Shown in pieces: positions 31,981-43,065 of a DNA stretch of 64,000 bases. Position 1 is the first letter of the stretch. Each line of letters begins with the position of its first letter. Source of the DNA: Nothopassalora personata (taxonomy: Eukaryota; Ascomycota; Dothideomycetes; Mycosphaerellales; Mycosphaerellaceae). The notes beneath the pieces were generated by a model. The model made no database searches and was not told where the DNA came from. It saw nothing but the letters and a program-made list of their open reading frames with translations. A program made the translations under genes and the position numbers. The stretch spans positions 558,001 to 622,000 of the forward strand of contig CM066295.1 in assembly GCA_033816765.1 (NCBI GenBank). Direction: 5' to 3'.

Positions 31981-34947
31981 ATGGATTCTGCCACGCCCGG
32001 AGACACGGTGCCTGCAGACGTCAAACAATCCTTTCCGAGCACCTCGCCGAACGGCACCTCTTCCCATACGCCAGCGAGCAAGAGCGCAGATGCTCCTACT
32101 GCCACTCCCACTGCCACCACCGCCCAGAAGCCGAAACAGCGCTCGCGACGGAAGAACCAGACGGAAGAGGAGGACAATGCCAAGCGACGATGTGTCAGTA
32201 CTGCTTGCGTAGCATGTCGGTAAGCAATGGCAATGTTCACCTCTGCACACACGGTGATCGGCACGCGCAACCGACGCATAACCCATGGTGCTAGTGCCAG
32301 GATACCTTCGTGTCACGTATCCTGCACCGTCTCAACCGCTGACACGTCTTGGCACAATGTAGGAAGCGCAAGAGCAAGTGTGATGGCAACACGCCCGCTT
32401 GTGCCGCGTGTAGCCAGGTCTACGGTACGGACTGCATCTACGATCCGAACTCGGACCACAGACGGAAGGGCGTCTACAAGAACGACCTCGAGAACCTCAA
32501 TGCCCGCAGTTCGACCCTCCAGACCTTGATCCAGGCCATCTTGAACTATGCAGAAGACGAAGTGCCTGCTCTCATCCGAGAGATCAGAACTTGTGAGAGC
32601 CTTGATGCTGTTGCCGACAGGATCATAGCTAAAGAGAACGGAGACTATCTATACAACGACGAGCAAGAGCCATCGCCGGGGTACGAGGAGCCAGAAGTCC
32701 ATATGCCAACGTTCGAGAGCAACTTGTACGGCAAGATGGGAGACCTGCGCCTGGACGATGGCTCCGTGCGTTACATCGGGGGCACCTCCAATCTCATCCA
32801 CCTTGCCCAACAGGAGGAGACGGACCTCTCCAATGCCGACGACTATCTACAACAAGAAAGTCCCATCACTTCATGGACTAATGTCACTAATGACCCGGAG
32901 CTGGTTCTCCATCTGCTCAACATGTATTTCACTTGGCACTACAGCTTCTTCACCACACTTTCTAAAGACCTGTTCTATCGCGACTTCTCGCTTGGCAGAC
33001 CACCGCCTCATACTCGAAGAAAGACTGATTATTGTACCCCTCTCTTGGTCAATGCTATGCTCGCGCTTGGCTGTCATTTCACATCTCACGCTGGCGCGCG
33101 AGACAACCCTGAAGACTCAAGCACTGCCGGAGACCATTTCTTCCGCGAGGCAAAACGTCTGATCATGGAAAATGACGAGCATGAGAGACCGCATTTGACC
33201 ACTGTCCAGGCGATGGCTTTGATGTCCGTGCGCGAGGCAGGTTGCGCTAGGGAGGCCAAAGGGTGGGTCTACAGTGGAATGTCCTTTCGCATGGCATGCG
33301 ATATGGGCCTGAATCTGGACTCCAGCCAGCTGACATCTAACAAATACGTGAGTGGGGATGACAATGAAGACGATGTGAGAAAGATCACGTTCTGGGGCTG
33401 CTATTTGTTCGACAAGTGCTGGTCGAACTACATGGGACGATTGCCACAGCTGCCCTCTTCACTTGTGACGGTAATAAAGTACGATGTCTACCCTGATGAG
33501 GATTCTGCGCAGTGGCTTCCATATACCGATTCGGGCTTCACAACTGCGCACGCGCAGCCAGCAAGGACTCGCGCTGTAGCATTGCAGATTGCGAAGCTGT
33601 GCGAGATCAGCAATGACCTCATGAAGTACTTCTACAATCCATCTGATATGGAAAAGACCAAGGGCAAGGCTGCAGAGCTCAAGAAGCTTTCCGACGTTCA
33701 CACCCGACTGGAAGCGTGGCGACGTGATCTGCCGAAGGAGTTTGAGCCCAAGGAAGGCGGCCTTGCAGCCGTCCTAGTCATGCAGTAAGAGTTCCACGTT
33801 CAAATGAGAGCGAGAGCACAAATGCTAATATCCTAGCAGTATGTTCTTCCAGCTGTTGTTCATACACCTGTTCAGGCCGTTCTTGAAGTATACACGAGCC
33901 ACCTCGCCTTTGCCGCAGAACGTAAGTCCGCGCAAGCTTTGTACACACGCTGCTGCCATGATCTCGAAACTTATGCGACTGTACAAACGATCGCACGGCC
34001 TACGGCAGATACCTAACATTGCTGTCTACATCACCCACTCAGCATGCACGATACACTTGTTGAATCTGCCGGAGAAGAATGCAAAGCGGGACATCGTCCA
34101 CGGCGTGAAGCACCTCGAGGAGATCGCCGAAGGATGGCTCTGTGCTCGAAGAACCCTCGCTATACTCAGCGTGCTGGCCAAGAAGTGGAAGGTGGAGCTG
34201 CCAGAAGAGGCTTCCTCCGTCCTTGCCAGGACAGACGCGAAGTTTGGATCATATGTCGGGGAGGTCTCATCGCCGTCAGCTCAGAGACGTCCATCATATC
34301 CGATGAATCCATCGTCAATGCAAGCACAGCCGTGGCAAAGCTCGCCCAGTGGCCAGCATGCGGGACACGACTTCGGCACGATGGTGTTGCAGAAGCCTAC
34401 GCTGCAAGCAAATAGTACGAGCGCTGCAGCGACCAGTCACGGCGTGAACTACAAGCTGCCACCACAAGATGCCAGTGGCATGCGAGCGCAACAATACCCC
34501 TCCGTCACGAATACGCCCGCATCATCTCTGCGATGGCAGAGCAGAGACAGCACGTACACCCGTGCAGGCGGAAGTCCAAGCGACATGTTCGGTGGCGTCG
34601 AGCAACTCATCCGCGACAGCTCAGACTGGGCATATCGAGATCAAGCCCAACTCGCCACCGGCCTCGAGAATTGGGACTCTATCAACATGGATCCCAATAC
34701 CTGGACAACTCCAGTGGCTAGCAACCCGGGGATGCAAATTCCAGTGTCTGCAGGTCCAGTTGCAGGTGTCGGTATTCCGACAATACAGAATGGCGCGATG
34801 ACAATGCCACCGAACAGCAACGGTGTCTTTGCTCCAAATACCACCGCACCTGCCCCCGACGGGACGGGTATGACGAATTGGCTGAACAGTATGAATGCTT
34901 TCAACATGTCGGCGACGGCGTATAATGAGGATGAATGGTACAGATGA
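31981..34947 (+). CDS. Zn2Cys6 transcription factor, NirA/NIT-4-like
   Basis: Three exons (31981-32219, 32363-33784, 33837-34947) give 923 residues. A Ser/Thr/Ala-rich start and a basic RSRRKNQ patch precede the zinc cluster, Cys-x2-Cys-x6-Cys with RKRKSKC, then the second three Cys. The first intron interrupts the cluster. After it come SDHRRKGVYK and LQTLIQAILNY, as in NirA-type nitrogen regulators, then a fungal-specific middle homology region (YFTWHYSFF, LLVNAMLALGC, VYSGMSFRMACDMGLN). The C-terminal 250 residues are Gln/Ser/Pro/Asn-rich, likely an activation region. NirA/NIT-4 activate nitrate assimilation genes in the nucleus; no nitrate genes are in the window. The exact orthology is uncertain; many paralogues share this architecture. 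Confidence 0.9.
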
Positions 34948-35547
34948 TCGAGATGAGGGTCGATGTGAACAATGTAATATATACGAAGCATATCACATTG
35001 GCGTTGGTGGTGAAATGGAGATGCGCAGATGTAGACACCTTGCTATCTCTCATGCGGGAATATATGAATGGGTGAACCAACATCCTTGGTTAGATGATCA
35101 TGATTGGCTTTCCACATGTCGAAAACTAGCTGACGGCTGCATAACGCCACGGAGAGGGCGACCACGAGGGCGCCGAAGATGTCAGCGTGCAGTGTAGATC
35201 GTAGCGCCACTGAGCCAGGATATCGTAATCGTTGAACTTTTCGAGGATATCATCGTACGCGCTGACTACCAGATGTTGATATACTTTTGCTGCGCTTCGG
35301 TCCTGCGTGGAGTGTGTGGCAAGCCATGGGGCCGAGATTTCCGCTAGTGAGACCTGACTACACCTCACCACCTGACAACTTTGTCTTGTCATAAAGACTG
35401 CCTTGGCGTAGGACTAAGAAATCTTGTATTTGCAACTTGGTCTGGAGAAGGGAGCTTGTGTCATGGTCACACTAGGCCAAGCTCTCAACATCATCCGAAG
35501 CGCGGCAGACAGCTAGACCTCTCTCTTGAAGAACGACCATTGCCACA
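34948..35547. other. Intergenic, no supported gene
   Basis: A minus-strand frame of about 88 codons at 35126-35392 begins without a strong start context and has no domain. The stretch before 35548 should carry the promoter of the bZIP gene. Confidence 0.4.
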
Positions 35548-36480
35548 ATGTCCGAGACATCAAAAGAGGCAAGCCTTGCCCGCGTCCGTGATAATCAACG
35601 TCGCTCCCGCGCCCGCCGCAAAGAGTACCTCTCAGAACTGGAGACCAAATACCAAAACTGCGAGAGTCTCGGTGCTGAAGCCAATGCAGAAATCCAGATG
35701 GCGGCACGTCTAGTCCTCGCGGACAATCAGAGACTTCGGGCAATGCTCAAGTCGATGGGTGTGAGTGATGCGGAAATCAATGGGAATGGAAGCAATGCAG
35801 CGGCGCCGAAGAAATTGGAGGGGATGTTAAGCCAGAGGAGAGCATGTGGTGGCGGCGCTGTCAGCTCTACGGAAGGACCACGTTTGAGGCCTGTTACTGG
35901 TGCACGACCTGTTGCGTCCGTATCCCCTCAGCCGAAACTGGATCCACCCGCCTTCGAGGCCCTCGATCGTTGGTCTGATGGGAGTAGGTTTCATGCGACG
36001 GGGATGAATCAAGTCTCGGGTCAGCAGCGACAACCTGTACTAAAACCCAGGGCTCTGGCGCAAGGACCTACGCCGCCGCAGTTTGAAGAACAGCAGGAAC
36101 CGTGCGCTCTCGAAGCTCTGAATTGCTGGTCCGATGAAAGTAGGTTTCATGCTACGGGGATGAATCAATTGCTAGGCGAACAGGAGCAACCTCCCCTTTC
36201 GCAGAATGTTTCTGTTTATGCGACGCCGGAAGATACTGCTTCGATATCAAGCGGTTACGGGATGAGATCGTGTGCGCCGAGCAATTCCAAGTCTTGTTAC
36301 GAAGTAGCGGATACGATTCGAAGGATGCACCCTGATATTGGCGATGAGCTCGAAGTAGATATGGGGTGTGGACAAGATGGAGGAGAGTGCAGTGTTAGTA
36401 ATTTGCAGGCATTTGATGTGTTGGATCGGTGGAGTGATGGGAGTAGAAGTTTTGCGATGGGACTACCTGGCGGGAGCTGA
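35548..36480 (+). CDS. bZIP-type protein with three internal WSD repeats
   Basis: Single exon, 310 residues, ATG at 35548. Residues about 10-35 are a basic region RVRDNQRRSRARRKEY, followed by a short leucine/aromatic heptad region to about residue 75, as in fungal bZIP proteins with a short zipper. Beyond it are three copies of a motif: residues about 135-155, 188-207 and 287-304, sharing AL-D/N-x-W-SD-x-SRF and (first two) HATGMNQ. Between them the sequence is Gln/Pro-rich and probably disordered. DNA binding in the nucleus is expected. The repeats have no function known to me and could be a docking or activation motif. It lies next to the NirA-like gene but is separately transcribed. Confidence 0.85.
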   Translation: MSETSKEASLARVRDNQRRSRARRKEYLSELETKYQNCESLGAEANAEIQMAARLVLADNQRLRAMLKSMGVSDAEINGNGSNAAAPKKLEGMLSQRRACGGGAVSSTEGPRLRPVTGARPVASVSPQPKLDPPAFEALDRWSDGSRFHATGMNQVSGQQRQPVLKPRALAQGPTPPQFEEQQEPCALEALNCWSDESRFHATGMNQLLGEQEQPPLSQNVSVYATPEDTASISSGYGMRSCAPSNSKSCYEVADTIRRMHPDIGDELEVDMGCGQDGGECSVSNLQAFDVLDRWSDGSRSFAMGLPGGS

Positions 36481-36717
36481 CGTTTTCTTTGTATACCTGG
36501 TGATGAGGTCTGGGAGATGCATGAAGAAAAGCGAGCTTGTGATGCTGAGCATGTATTCGCCCCACGCCATGACTTTTCATATCACGCCCGAACTTCTTTG
36601 TAGCAGACTCCGACGATCACAGTACTTTCGCACAGCCAACACTGACAACCACCAGCCACCGGTCAACACACCCTCCTTGCGTGGAACGGCACTATTAACC
36701 GCCAACCTCCAAGTACC

Positions 36718-36822
36718 ATGGCATTATCATCAGAGAAACCAACACTGCTCAGGCTCCCCACCGAGCTGCGCGAAAGGATCTACAGGGAAGACGTCGCACT
36801 TCGTTCAGAATGCAGCCACTAA
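36718..36822 (+). pseudogene. F-box-like N-terminal fragment
   Basis: ATG at 36718 opens 34 codons containing LLRLPTELRERIYRED, the start of the F-box/2EXR-like proteins common in filamentous fungi, then stops. No convincing continuation follows, though a frame at 37081-37269 with Cys pairs could be a distant exon. A related small gene occurs at 62274-62698. Confidence 0.45.
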
Positions 36823-37283
36823 TGAAATATAAATACCACCATGCGAGCCCCATCCACCGCCCACCAAACCGAACGTGGGTACAACCATGTCGAGGAAGTC
36901 GCTGGAGTTGCTGTAAAGATTTCCAGCTCTTCCCGATTCCTCCTTTGCAGCTACTGTGGTAAGATCGGGCGAATTGCGACAGTCTTGGTAGAGTTTGGGT
37001 ATCGCTTCGTAGAAGATCGTCCAGCTTTTTGTAAGAGGAACACTGCAGAGTACTCGTAGCAAGGAGAGAGACGGCCACTAGACAAGGGTGTGGTGGGATG
37101 GGGTGCGAAGAGAGCTTCGGTGGCAAGGGTGGAAGGGTTTGATCATTTGGTTGACTCCTATTCTGATCAGTACATGCCGCATAGCTGTGAGGAGTTGGGA
37201 GTGAGCAAAGTCGCACGGTGCAAGGGTGTGTGGTACTGCCTTAGGTGCGTGGATGAACGTACAGTATGACTGGAAGACCCAAC
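36823..37283. other. Unresolved region after the F-box fragment
   Basis: Contains plus-strand frames with CSYCGK near 36945-36965 and CKGVWYCLRC near 37221-37250. They might be exons of a small Cys-rich gene, but no splice path was convincing. Confidence 0.3.
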
Positions 37284-40261
37284 TCACACCACCTTCTCGA
37301 AAAGTCCCTTCAACCTCGCATCGGCCTTGACGAGCGCCTCAATATCAGCCTCAATATCACATTCTTTCTCAACCGCCACCCTCAAAACTCCAAACGTGTG
37401 TCTCAACTTTCCCCTCAAAACCTCCACCTCCTCCGCGCTCTGGTCAGCCACGTTAATCCAGCAGAAGCACATCCCCTTCAACACCTCTCCCCGATGCACC
37501 ACCATGCGCGGCCACGCATTTCGAATCAGCGCCTGCATCGCTGCCACTGTGCTCTCCAGCATCTTCAGATCCGAAGCGCCGAGTTTATGGCTCAGAGTCT
37601 CCGTCATCATCGGCAGGATGTACTTGATATGCTTGACGCAGTCAATGCCCAGCGCATCAAGGTAGGTCGCGAGATGCTCAAAGAGGAGCGCCACGATCCT
37701 GGGGTGGTTGGAGCAGTGGGTGTAGGCGTAGATGATGCCTTTGCGGAGGATGGAGTCGATGCATTTGACTTGCTTTTGACGATTTGTGTCGAGAGGATGC
37801 GTAGGATCGGGTGGGAAGCGGACTTCGGCAAGGGTGAGGAGACATCGGTATGTTACTGAGAGAATCTCGATCGAGTCAGACTCTGGTGTGAGGTCGGGGA
37901 GATATGTCAAGCAAGGCATGAGAGCTTCTTCAAAGACTTCGCCGAGGCCCGTACGGCTGAGCAGGGAGGGTTGTGTGGTGTACAGCAGTCGGTGAAGCAG
38001 CTTTGTGCCGATGGATTTGTGCTTGGTTTCCCAGTCATCGAGGAGAGTTAGGATTGGTGGGACGACTAGAGGCCACATTTCCTCGATGCTCTTCTTGTCC
38101 AAGGCTTGAACGACCCACCGCAGTATGTCCAGGACATACGCGTCCTTCGAGCTCTTCCAAGGTCTCTTCTCCACATCATCCATGGACTGCATTGTCATCT
38201 TCTTCGGCAATGCCGGTGTTGCGACTTTTCGGCCTTGCTCTGTGACACTAGATGGGCTGGCCTTGATGAACAGGGGACGGATCGTCAGTTTCAGGAAGTG
38301 CCGTATTAGATCAGTAGTAAGCTCACCGTTCGTTTGGTGATTCTTAACCTCATCTATGGCTTGTGCTGGATCGCTTGCGCCAGGGTTGCGGAGTTGCCAT
38401 GCCATGACCACGTCGAGAGCGTCTTTCATCCATGGTCCGGGTGGTGTGCCGATGGCTTTTGCGAGCTGCTTTCCATCGAGTAGAGGCTTGAGTGCGCAGA
38501 CGTCGAGGATATCCATGCTCCGGATGTGCTCGATGAAGGTGCTATATCTGCGCTCGATAGCTGGGAGATGTTAGTCAAGCTCTCATTTTGAGACTTGTTC
38601 GACCTACCTTCGACCTGACCACGACTGTTCGCCACATCGACCAGCAGTGCATACACCACCTGACTGCGCCAACTCACGCCCCATCTGCGGATCGCCATGC
38701 CTATGACATCTCGTGCGGAAGGATCCTTACCCTCAATCTTCTTATCTGATCTGCGCTTCTGCTCGTGCAACCTATCGACCAAAGTTGAGATCTCGTTCTG
38801 GTTCCGCACGGCAGCGCCGACTACGTCGCAGATCTTGTTCGGCGCCTTGATGCCTTCTCGGGCCACATTGACCGGGATCGGTGGTGGTGCTTTGCGGTTG
38901 GGCTCTGGCGACGTTGGTTCGGGCGCATCGCGGTACGGTACCAGAGCCGCAAGTGTCCAGGCAAGATACTGCTCATCTTTGTCGCGGATCAGGTGGTCTT
39001 GAATAACACCACCAGAGGTAAGATCTTCAACTGTATCAATGAGCACTTTCCAGCCATCGGTTTCTGGCAAGTAGTGCTCGCTGTTTGCTACAGCGGGATC
39101 CGAGAAGATTGTGTCGTATAGATCAAGGTCGAATACCAGCCTGAGCGCTTCGTGAGGGTCCGGGCCTTGTAGAGACTTCTCCACCTCCACACCGACACGC
39201 TCTCTGCTAATCTTCCGGCGGAGCGCATCCTTGATGTCGGCATTTCTCATCACTCCCAACGCGTTGGCGTCGATTGTGTAGTTGAGTCGGCTAGCAAATC
39301 GAATGAGTCTCAACACACGCAGTGGATCGTCCTTGAAGGTCTGGTATGGCTCAAGTGGCGTTCTAATGATCTTGTCTCGCATATCGTCATGACCCTGGCC
39401 TGTGAAGTCCTCGATCTCCTCGGTGTTGATGTTGTAAAACATAGCGTTTACAGTAGCGTCTCGCCGCAGAGCATCCTCTTCAGGCGTGCCAAACTCCATC
39501 TGAGGGTTGCGACTGTCATCAGAGTAAGTCTCTTTCCGCAGGTTGACAAAGTCGACGTCCATGCCAAGGATCTTCACCGTGGTCGTCTCCAAGTGCTTGG
39601 ACTTCTCCGGGTTGGCTTCGATCTTGTGTAGACCACCGACAGTCTTGGACTTGTCGGTGGTGCCAGCCTTTGCACTTTGCTTCTCGTTGGCAGCAATTGA
39701 TTCCAGTCCATACTTCTCCAGGTTGCCAGGCAGCTCGAGGTACTCCTTCATCCTGAGTGCGAAATGAAATCCAGTCATCTTGTTGATCGCCACATCGATA
39801 TCGTGACTTTGCACGCCGAGCAGCTTGTCGCGCACCCATCCTCCTGTAAAGCGCAGTACCAGTGGCTCCTTCTCTAACTCTGGAGGGAGTGGCACCTGAC
39901 TTGCGACATTGCCTGACGTTGGCTTTCGCTGAATGTGCTGAGCCGTGTCAAGCAGCAGTGTTCGGAAGGTGGCCTCCACGGGAGTCATCTCAATCGTCTT
40001 CCGACGAGTTTCATCGTCAACTTCCTGGATCAACATGGGCGCCATGTTGGAGAATGCTCGCTCTCTTGGCGGCGTTGGACTGTTGAGTCTGCGTCGCTTG
40101 CTGCCTTCAGGTGATGTCGTGACCAGTCGACCCGGAGACATGTATAATGTGTTGCTGCATCGAAGTGTCGTCGTGGCAACTCGAGGTCGTAAGCACAGAA
40201 GTGAAGCGCTTTTGATGGATCTTCCGGCCAAGTGAGTCAACCTTTGATGAGTGGGAAGCAT
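37284..40261 (-). CDS. Fusion of CCA-adding tRNA nucleotidyltransferase and TTI2
   Basis: Two exons (38608-40261 and 37284-38560) joined by a 47-nt intron give 976 residues in one frame. Residues about 135-628 are the CCA enzyme: GGWVRD at 140-145, the metal-binding Asp pair at 154 and 156 (HDID), RRDATVNAMFYN, DPLRVLRLIRFASR, and the C-terminal PGPWMKDALDVVMAWQLRNP. The N-terminus (Ser/Arg/Leu-rich) looks mitochondrial, and later Met codons at 41, 73 and 76 could give cytosolic or nuclear forms, as in yeast CCA1. Residues about 632-976 match TTI2, an alpha-helical repeat subunit of the TTT chaperone complex for PI3K-like kinases (RHFLKLTIRPLF at its start, SLLSRTGLGEVFEEALMPCL within). No stop separates them. 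Divergent from TRS85. Confidence 0.87.
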
Positions 40262-40650
40262 TCACTGTGTAGATGTGCTGTTGGTCATGGAATGGCTGTT
40301 TAGTACAGCGTTAGCGAGTCGATCACATGAAGCAATACTCTGCGGATAACACTTGTAATGGTTGTACGTGTTGCTAGAAGTGTTGTTGGTATGGACACGT
40401 CTCGGCGGGTTTTGGTAGAATACAGTAGAACTAGAGCTGCACGATGTCATGTCCGCGGACTCGACGCCGAAGCGAAGGACAGCAGCCATCTCCGTGGACG
40501 TGCACCTGGATGAAGCACTAGACTACAGTACCTTCTCTGGGAGACTACCACCGATCACACATCCACGCCACACCCAAGCCCGCACTTCGCTCATGCTCCC
40601 CATTCCAGCACCGACGACGCCCTCCCGCCCACTGGCAGCCTCCTCCGCTA
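40262..40650. promoter_or_regulatory. Divergent promoter region of the CCA/TTI2 fusion and TRS85
   Basis: Only 389 bp between start codons, so both promoters must overlap or sit back to back. A frame opening at 40449 in another register might be an upstream exon or upstream ORF of TRS85, but no donor was convincing. Confidence 0.5.
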
Positions 40651-43065
40651 ATGCCACCGCTGGATGATGCTCCCCAGTCGCCGCACGAGTCTGATTCCGA
40701 TACGGCCATATCTGTGCACAAGAGGCGATTCAGCAAGTCGCCGCTGTCCTCGATATCACAGCTGCCGTATCGTCGCTCCAATGCATCCCTCTCGAATCTG
40801 TTCTCCAGCACGACGGCTTTGCCTACAGGCCCAGCCTCACCAGGCGCATCGGGAACAACAACTCCCCCGACGGTGACGAGGAACGGCTCGGTCTTCTCGC
40901 CCGGTGGGACGATAGCGGTGAGATCGCCATCGCCTGCGACTTCCGGATCACTTTCCAACAGTCACACTCGCAATCTCATCTTGCGCGCATTCTCTCCACG
41001 TGTCTCGGTACTCGCATCGCAAGATACGGACGAGCTGGTCAGACACAAAGGAATCAATGGAGGCTTGCTAGAGATGCTGCGCCCGTTTGGTGAGCATGTA
41101 TCAGGCAAGGTGACGATTCGGGACAGCACTGGCGTCAGTCGGTCGTATGAGGACTTCGCGGTGCGATTTACAGGCGTGAAAGATGGTTTGGAAAGCCCTC
41201 GTGTGGCAGATCGAAGGAGTACGGACTCGGCAGGAAACAGGCAGCGGGCCTCATTGCTAGAGTTCAAGCCAGCGAGGCTACGGACTGGAGGAGATGTGCC
41301 TCTGGTGGAAGAGCTGGTGGAAAGACATTTGACATTCGCTGAAGAGCACTCTGGGCCTGTCGAGGACTACCTCTTGGCCAGAGACGGCGACCACGCGGAT
41401 CCCCATGCGATCTCGCCTTTCTATAACCTCTACCTGCGACGACTGCTATCTGGTCTGCCCGTGGTGCCTTCGGAGACATTCGCGCACCCGGTGGCTGCTG
41501 TGATCGCGATCTCCTCCCGATCAGCGTCGCCGATAGAAGAGCTGCGCAACCTCTACGACTCGTCCAATACCGGCGAGCACCGCTTACCGCTATGGGTGCA
41601 TAACGAATACTTACGCTACTATGTTCTCATACACGATGAGGATTACGATGACATTACGAAGTCAATGGCACTGTACGATCAGATGAAGCGGCACTTTGGT
41701 TTGCATTGTCATCTTCTGCGTCTCAGGAGCACGCAGTGTGTACCATCGGATGACGACAGTGTCAAGCTGCAGCACTACGAATGGACTTCCGCTGCCGAAG
41801 AGCTGTCAGAAATTGTGCGCCGCGAGACGAATGATGATGAAGAGGATCCCACGCCCTACATATTCGAGTCGGATGCAACAGCGGTGCGTGCTTTCGTGCG
41901 GGAGATGGTCACGCAGTCAATCATTCCATCTATGGAGCGTGCTTCAGCTACGTGGAACGATCAAGTGGCATCGCGGCGGCGCGGTCTGAGTGGACGGTTC
42001 ATGTCGCTCTCAAAACGCTTGACTACAGGATTTGGTGCCCGCACCTCATCTGGGCCTTCTCTTGGCGCCACCGGCAGCAATTACGATAGCGTACAGGGCT
42101 TTTACCGACCAGATGCGCCGGAGGCAGTGATGCGGAAGTTGGCAGACTATGCCATCATGCTGCGCGACTTCAAGCTGGCCCACGGCACCTTCGAGATATT
42201 GTGTCAGGACTTCAAGAACGACAAGGCGTGGCGCCACTATGCTGGCGCAAACGAGATGGCTGCCGTCAGTTTGCTGCTGGCCACTGGAGCGAGCAACAAG
42301 ATTCGCATAGAAGGCATTGACCAATATCTGGAGACCGCCTACTACTCTTATGTAACACGGGTCGGCGTACCATACAATGCTCTGAGAACTCTTCTGCTCG
42401 GCGTCGAGCTACTCCGAATGCGCGGTGGCAACGCGCTGGAAGCAGCAGCACAATGGTCGAGCAGGATTCTCGATGACAAGCTGGTTGGGCCTGTGGGACA
42501 TGTATTGCTCATGGAGCGCATGGGCAGCTTCTTCGATGAGCGAAGAAAGATTGGAAGCTCAGAAGGCGAAGATCGGCATCGCAAAGCGGCTTTCTGGAAC
42601 ATGTTGGCAGCTGACGCTTGGCTCCGTCTCGAGAAGGCGTCTCAGGCCGAGAAGTGCTTGTCCGAAGCAATCCGGCTATATGGTTTCAACGAGCAGGACA
42701 ACAAAGTTCAGTTCGATGGCATGGCGAAGTTCTTGAATACGCTCCAGGAAGCAGTCTCGGCCAATCGTGCGGGTATACATCATATTGATAGTGACGATCT
42801 ACTCGGCAATGAGATCGTCGAGCCGATGCAAGAGGAGAGCGAGCAATTAGCCAAACTACCACCAGGGTTCGGTCATGCGCACAGGAAGAGCTTGAGTACA
42901 TCGGCGCCGCCACCTATCCATCCAGCTTCTTTTGATCCGATGAGTGTATTAGCGACCGCGTATGAGAGCGGCGCTGCAGGACCGGCAAGTCCACATGCGG
43001 CAGATGAGGCCGGCTTCAGTCCTGTGCTGGAGCGGGAAGATAGAAGAGACGATGGCTTTGAGTAA
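40651..43065 (+). CDS. TRS85: TRAPP complex subunit Trs85/TRAPPC8
   Basis: One long exon from ATG 40651, 804 residues. A Ser/Pro-rich disordered start of about 100 residues is followed by the family signature near residues 110-170: NLILRAFSPRVSVLAS, a GLLEMLRPFGEH segment, VTIRDSTG and YEDFAVRF. Further on come LWVHNEYLRYYVLIHDE and a C-terminal helical repeat region with YRPDAPEAVMRKLADYA and AYYSY. Trs85 is the subunit specific to TRAPPIII, the Rab exchange complex acting in autophagosome formation and Golgi traffic. Family members are often about 650-800 residues, so it is near full length. Start chosen as the first ATG in frame. Confidence 0.9.
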   Translation: MPPLDDAPQSPHESDSDTAISVHKRRFSKSPLSSISQLPYRRSNASLSNLFSSTTALPTGPASPGASGTTTPPTVTRNGSVFSPGGTIAVRSPSPATSGSLSNSHTRNLILRAFSPRVSVLASQDTDELVRHKGINGGLLEMLRPFGEHVSGKVTIRDSTGVSRSYEDFAVRFTGVKDGLESPRVADRRSTDSAGNRQRASLLEFKPARLRTGGDVPLVEELVERHLTFAEEHSGPVEDYLLARDGDHADPHAISPFYNLYLRRLLSGLPVVPSETFAHPVAAVIAISSRSASPIEELRNLYDSSNTGEHRLPLWVHNEYLRYYVLIHDEDYDDITKSMALYDQMKRHFGLHCHLLRLRSTQCVPSDDDSVKLQHYEWTSAAEELSEIVRRETNDDEEDPTPYIFESDATAVRAFVREMVTQSIIPSMERASATWNDQVASRRRGLSGRFMSLSKRLTTGFGARTSSGPSLGATGSNYDSVQGFYRPDAPEAVMRKLADYAIMLRDFKLAHGTFEILCQDFKNDKAWRHYAGANEMAAVSLLLATGASNKIRIEGIDQYLETAYYSYVTRVGVPYNALRTLLLGVELLRMRGGNALEAAAQWSSRILDDKLVGPVGHVLLMERMGSFFDERRKIGSSEGEDRHRKAAFWNMLAADAWLRLEKASQAEKCLSEAIRLYGFNEQDNKVQFDGMAKFLNTLQEAVSANRAGIHHIDSDDLLGNEIVEPMQEESEQLAKLPPGFGHAHRKSLSTSAPPPIHPASFDPMSVLATAYESGAAGPASPHAADEAGFSPVLEREDRRDDGFE

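Noticed and set aside
37607..37831. Small Ser/Pro-rich minus-strand frame within the TTI2 region
   Set aside because: Out-of-frame shadow of the fusion gene's second exon.
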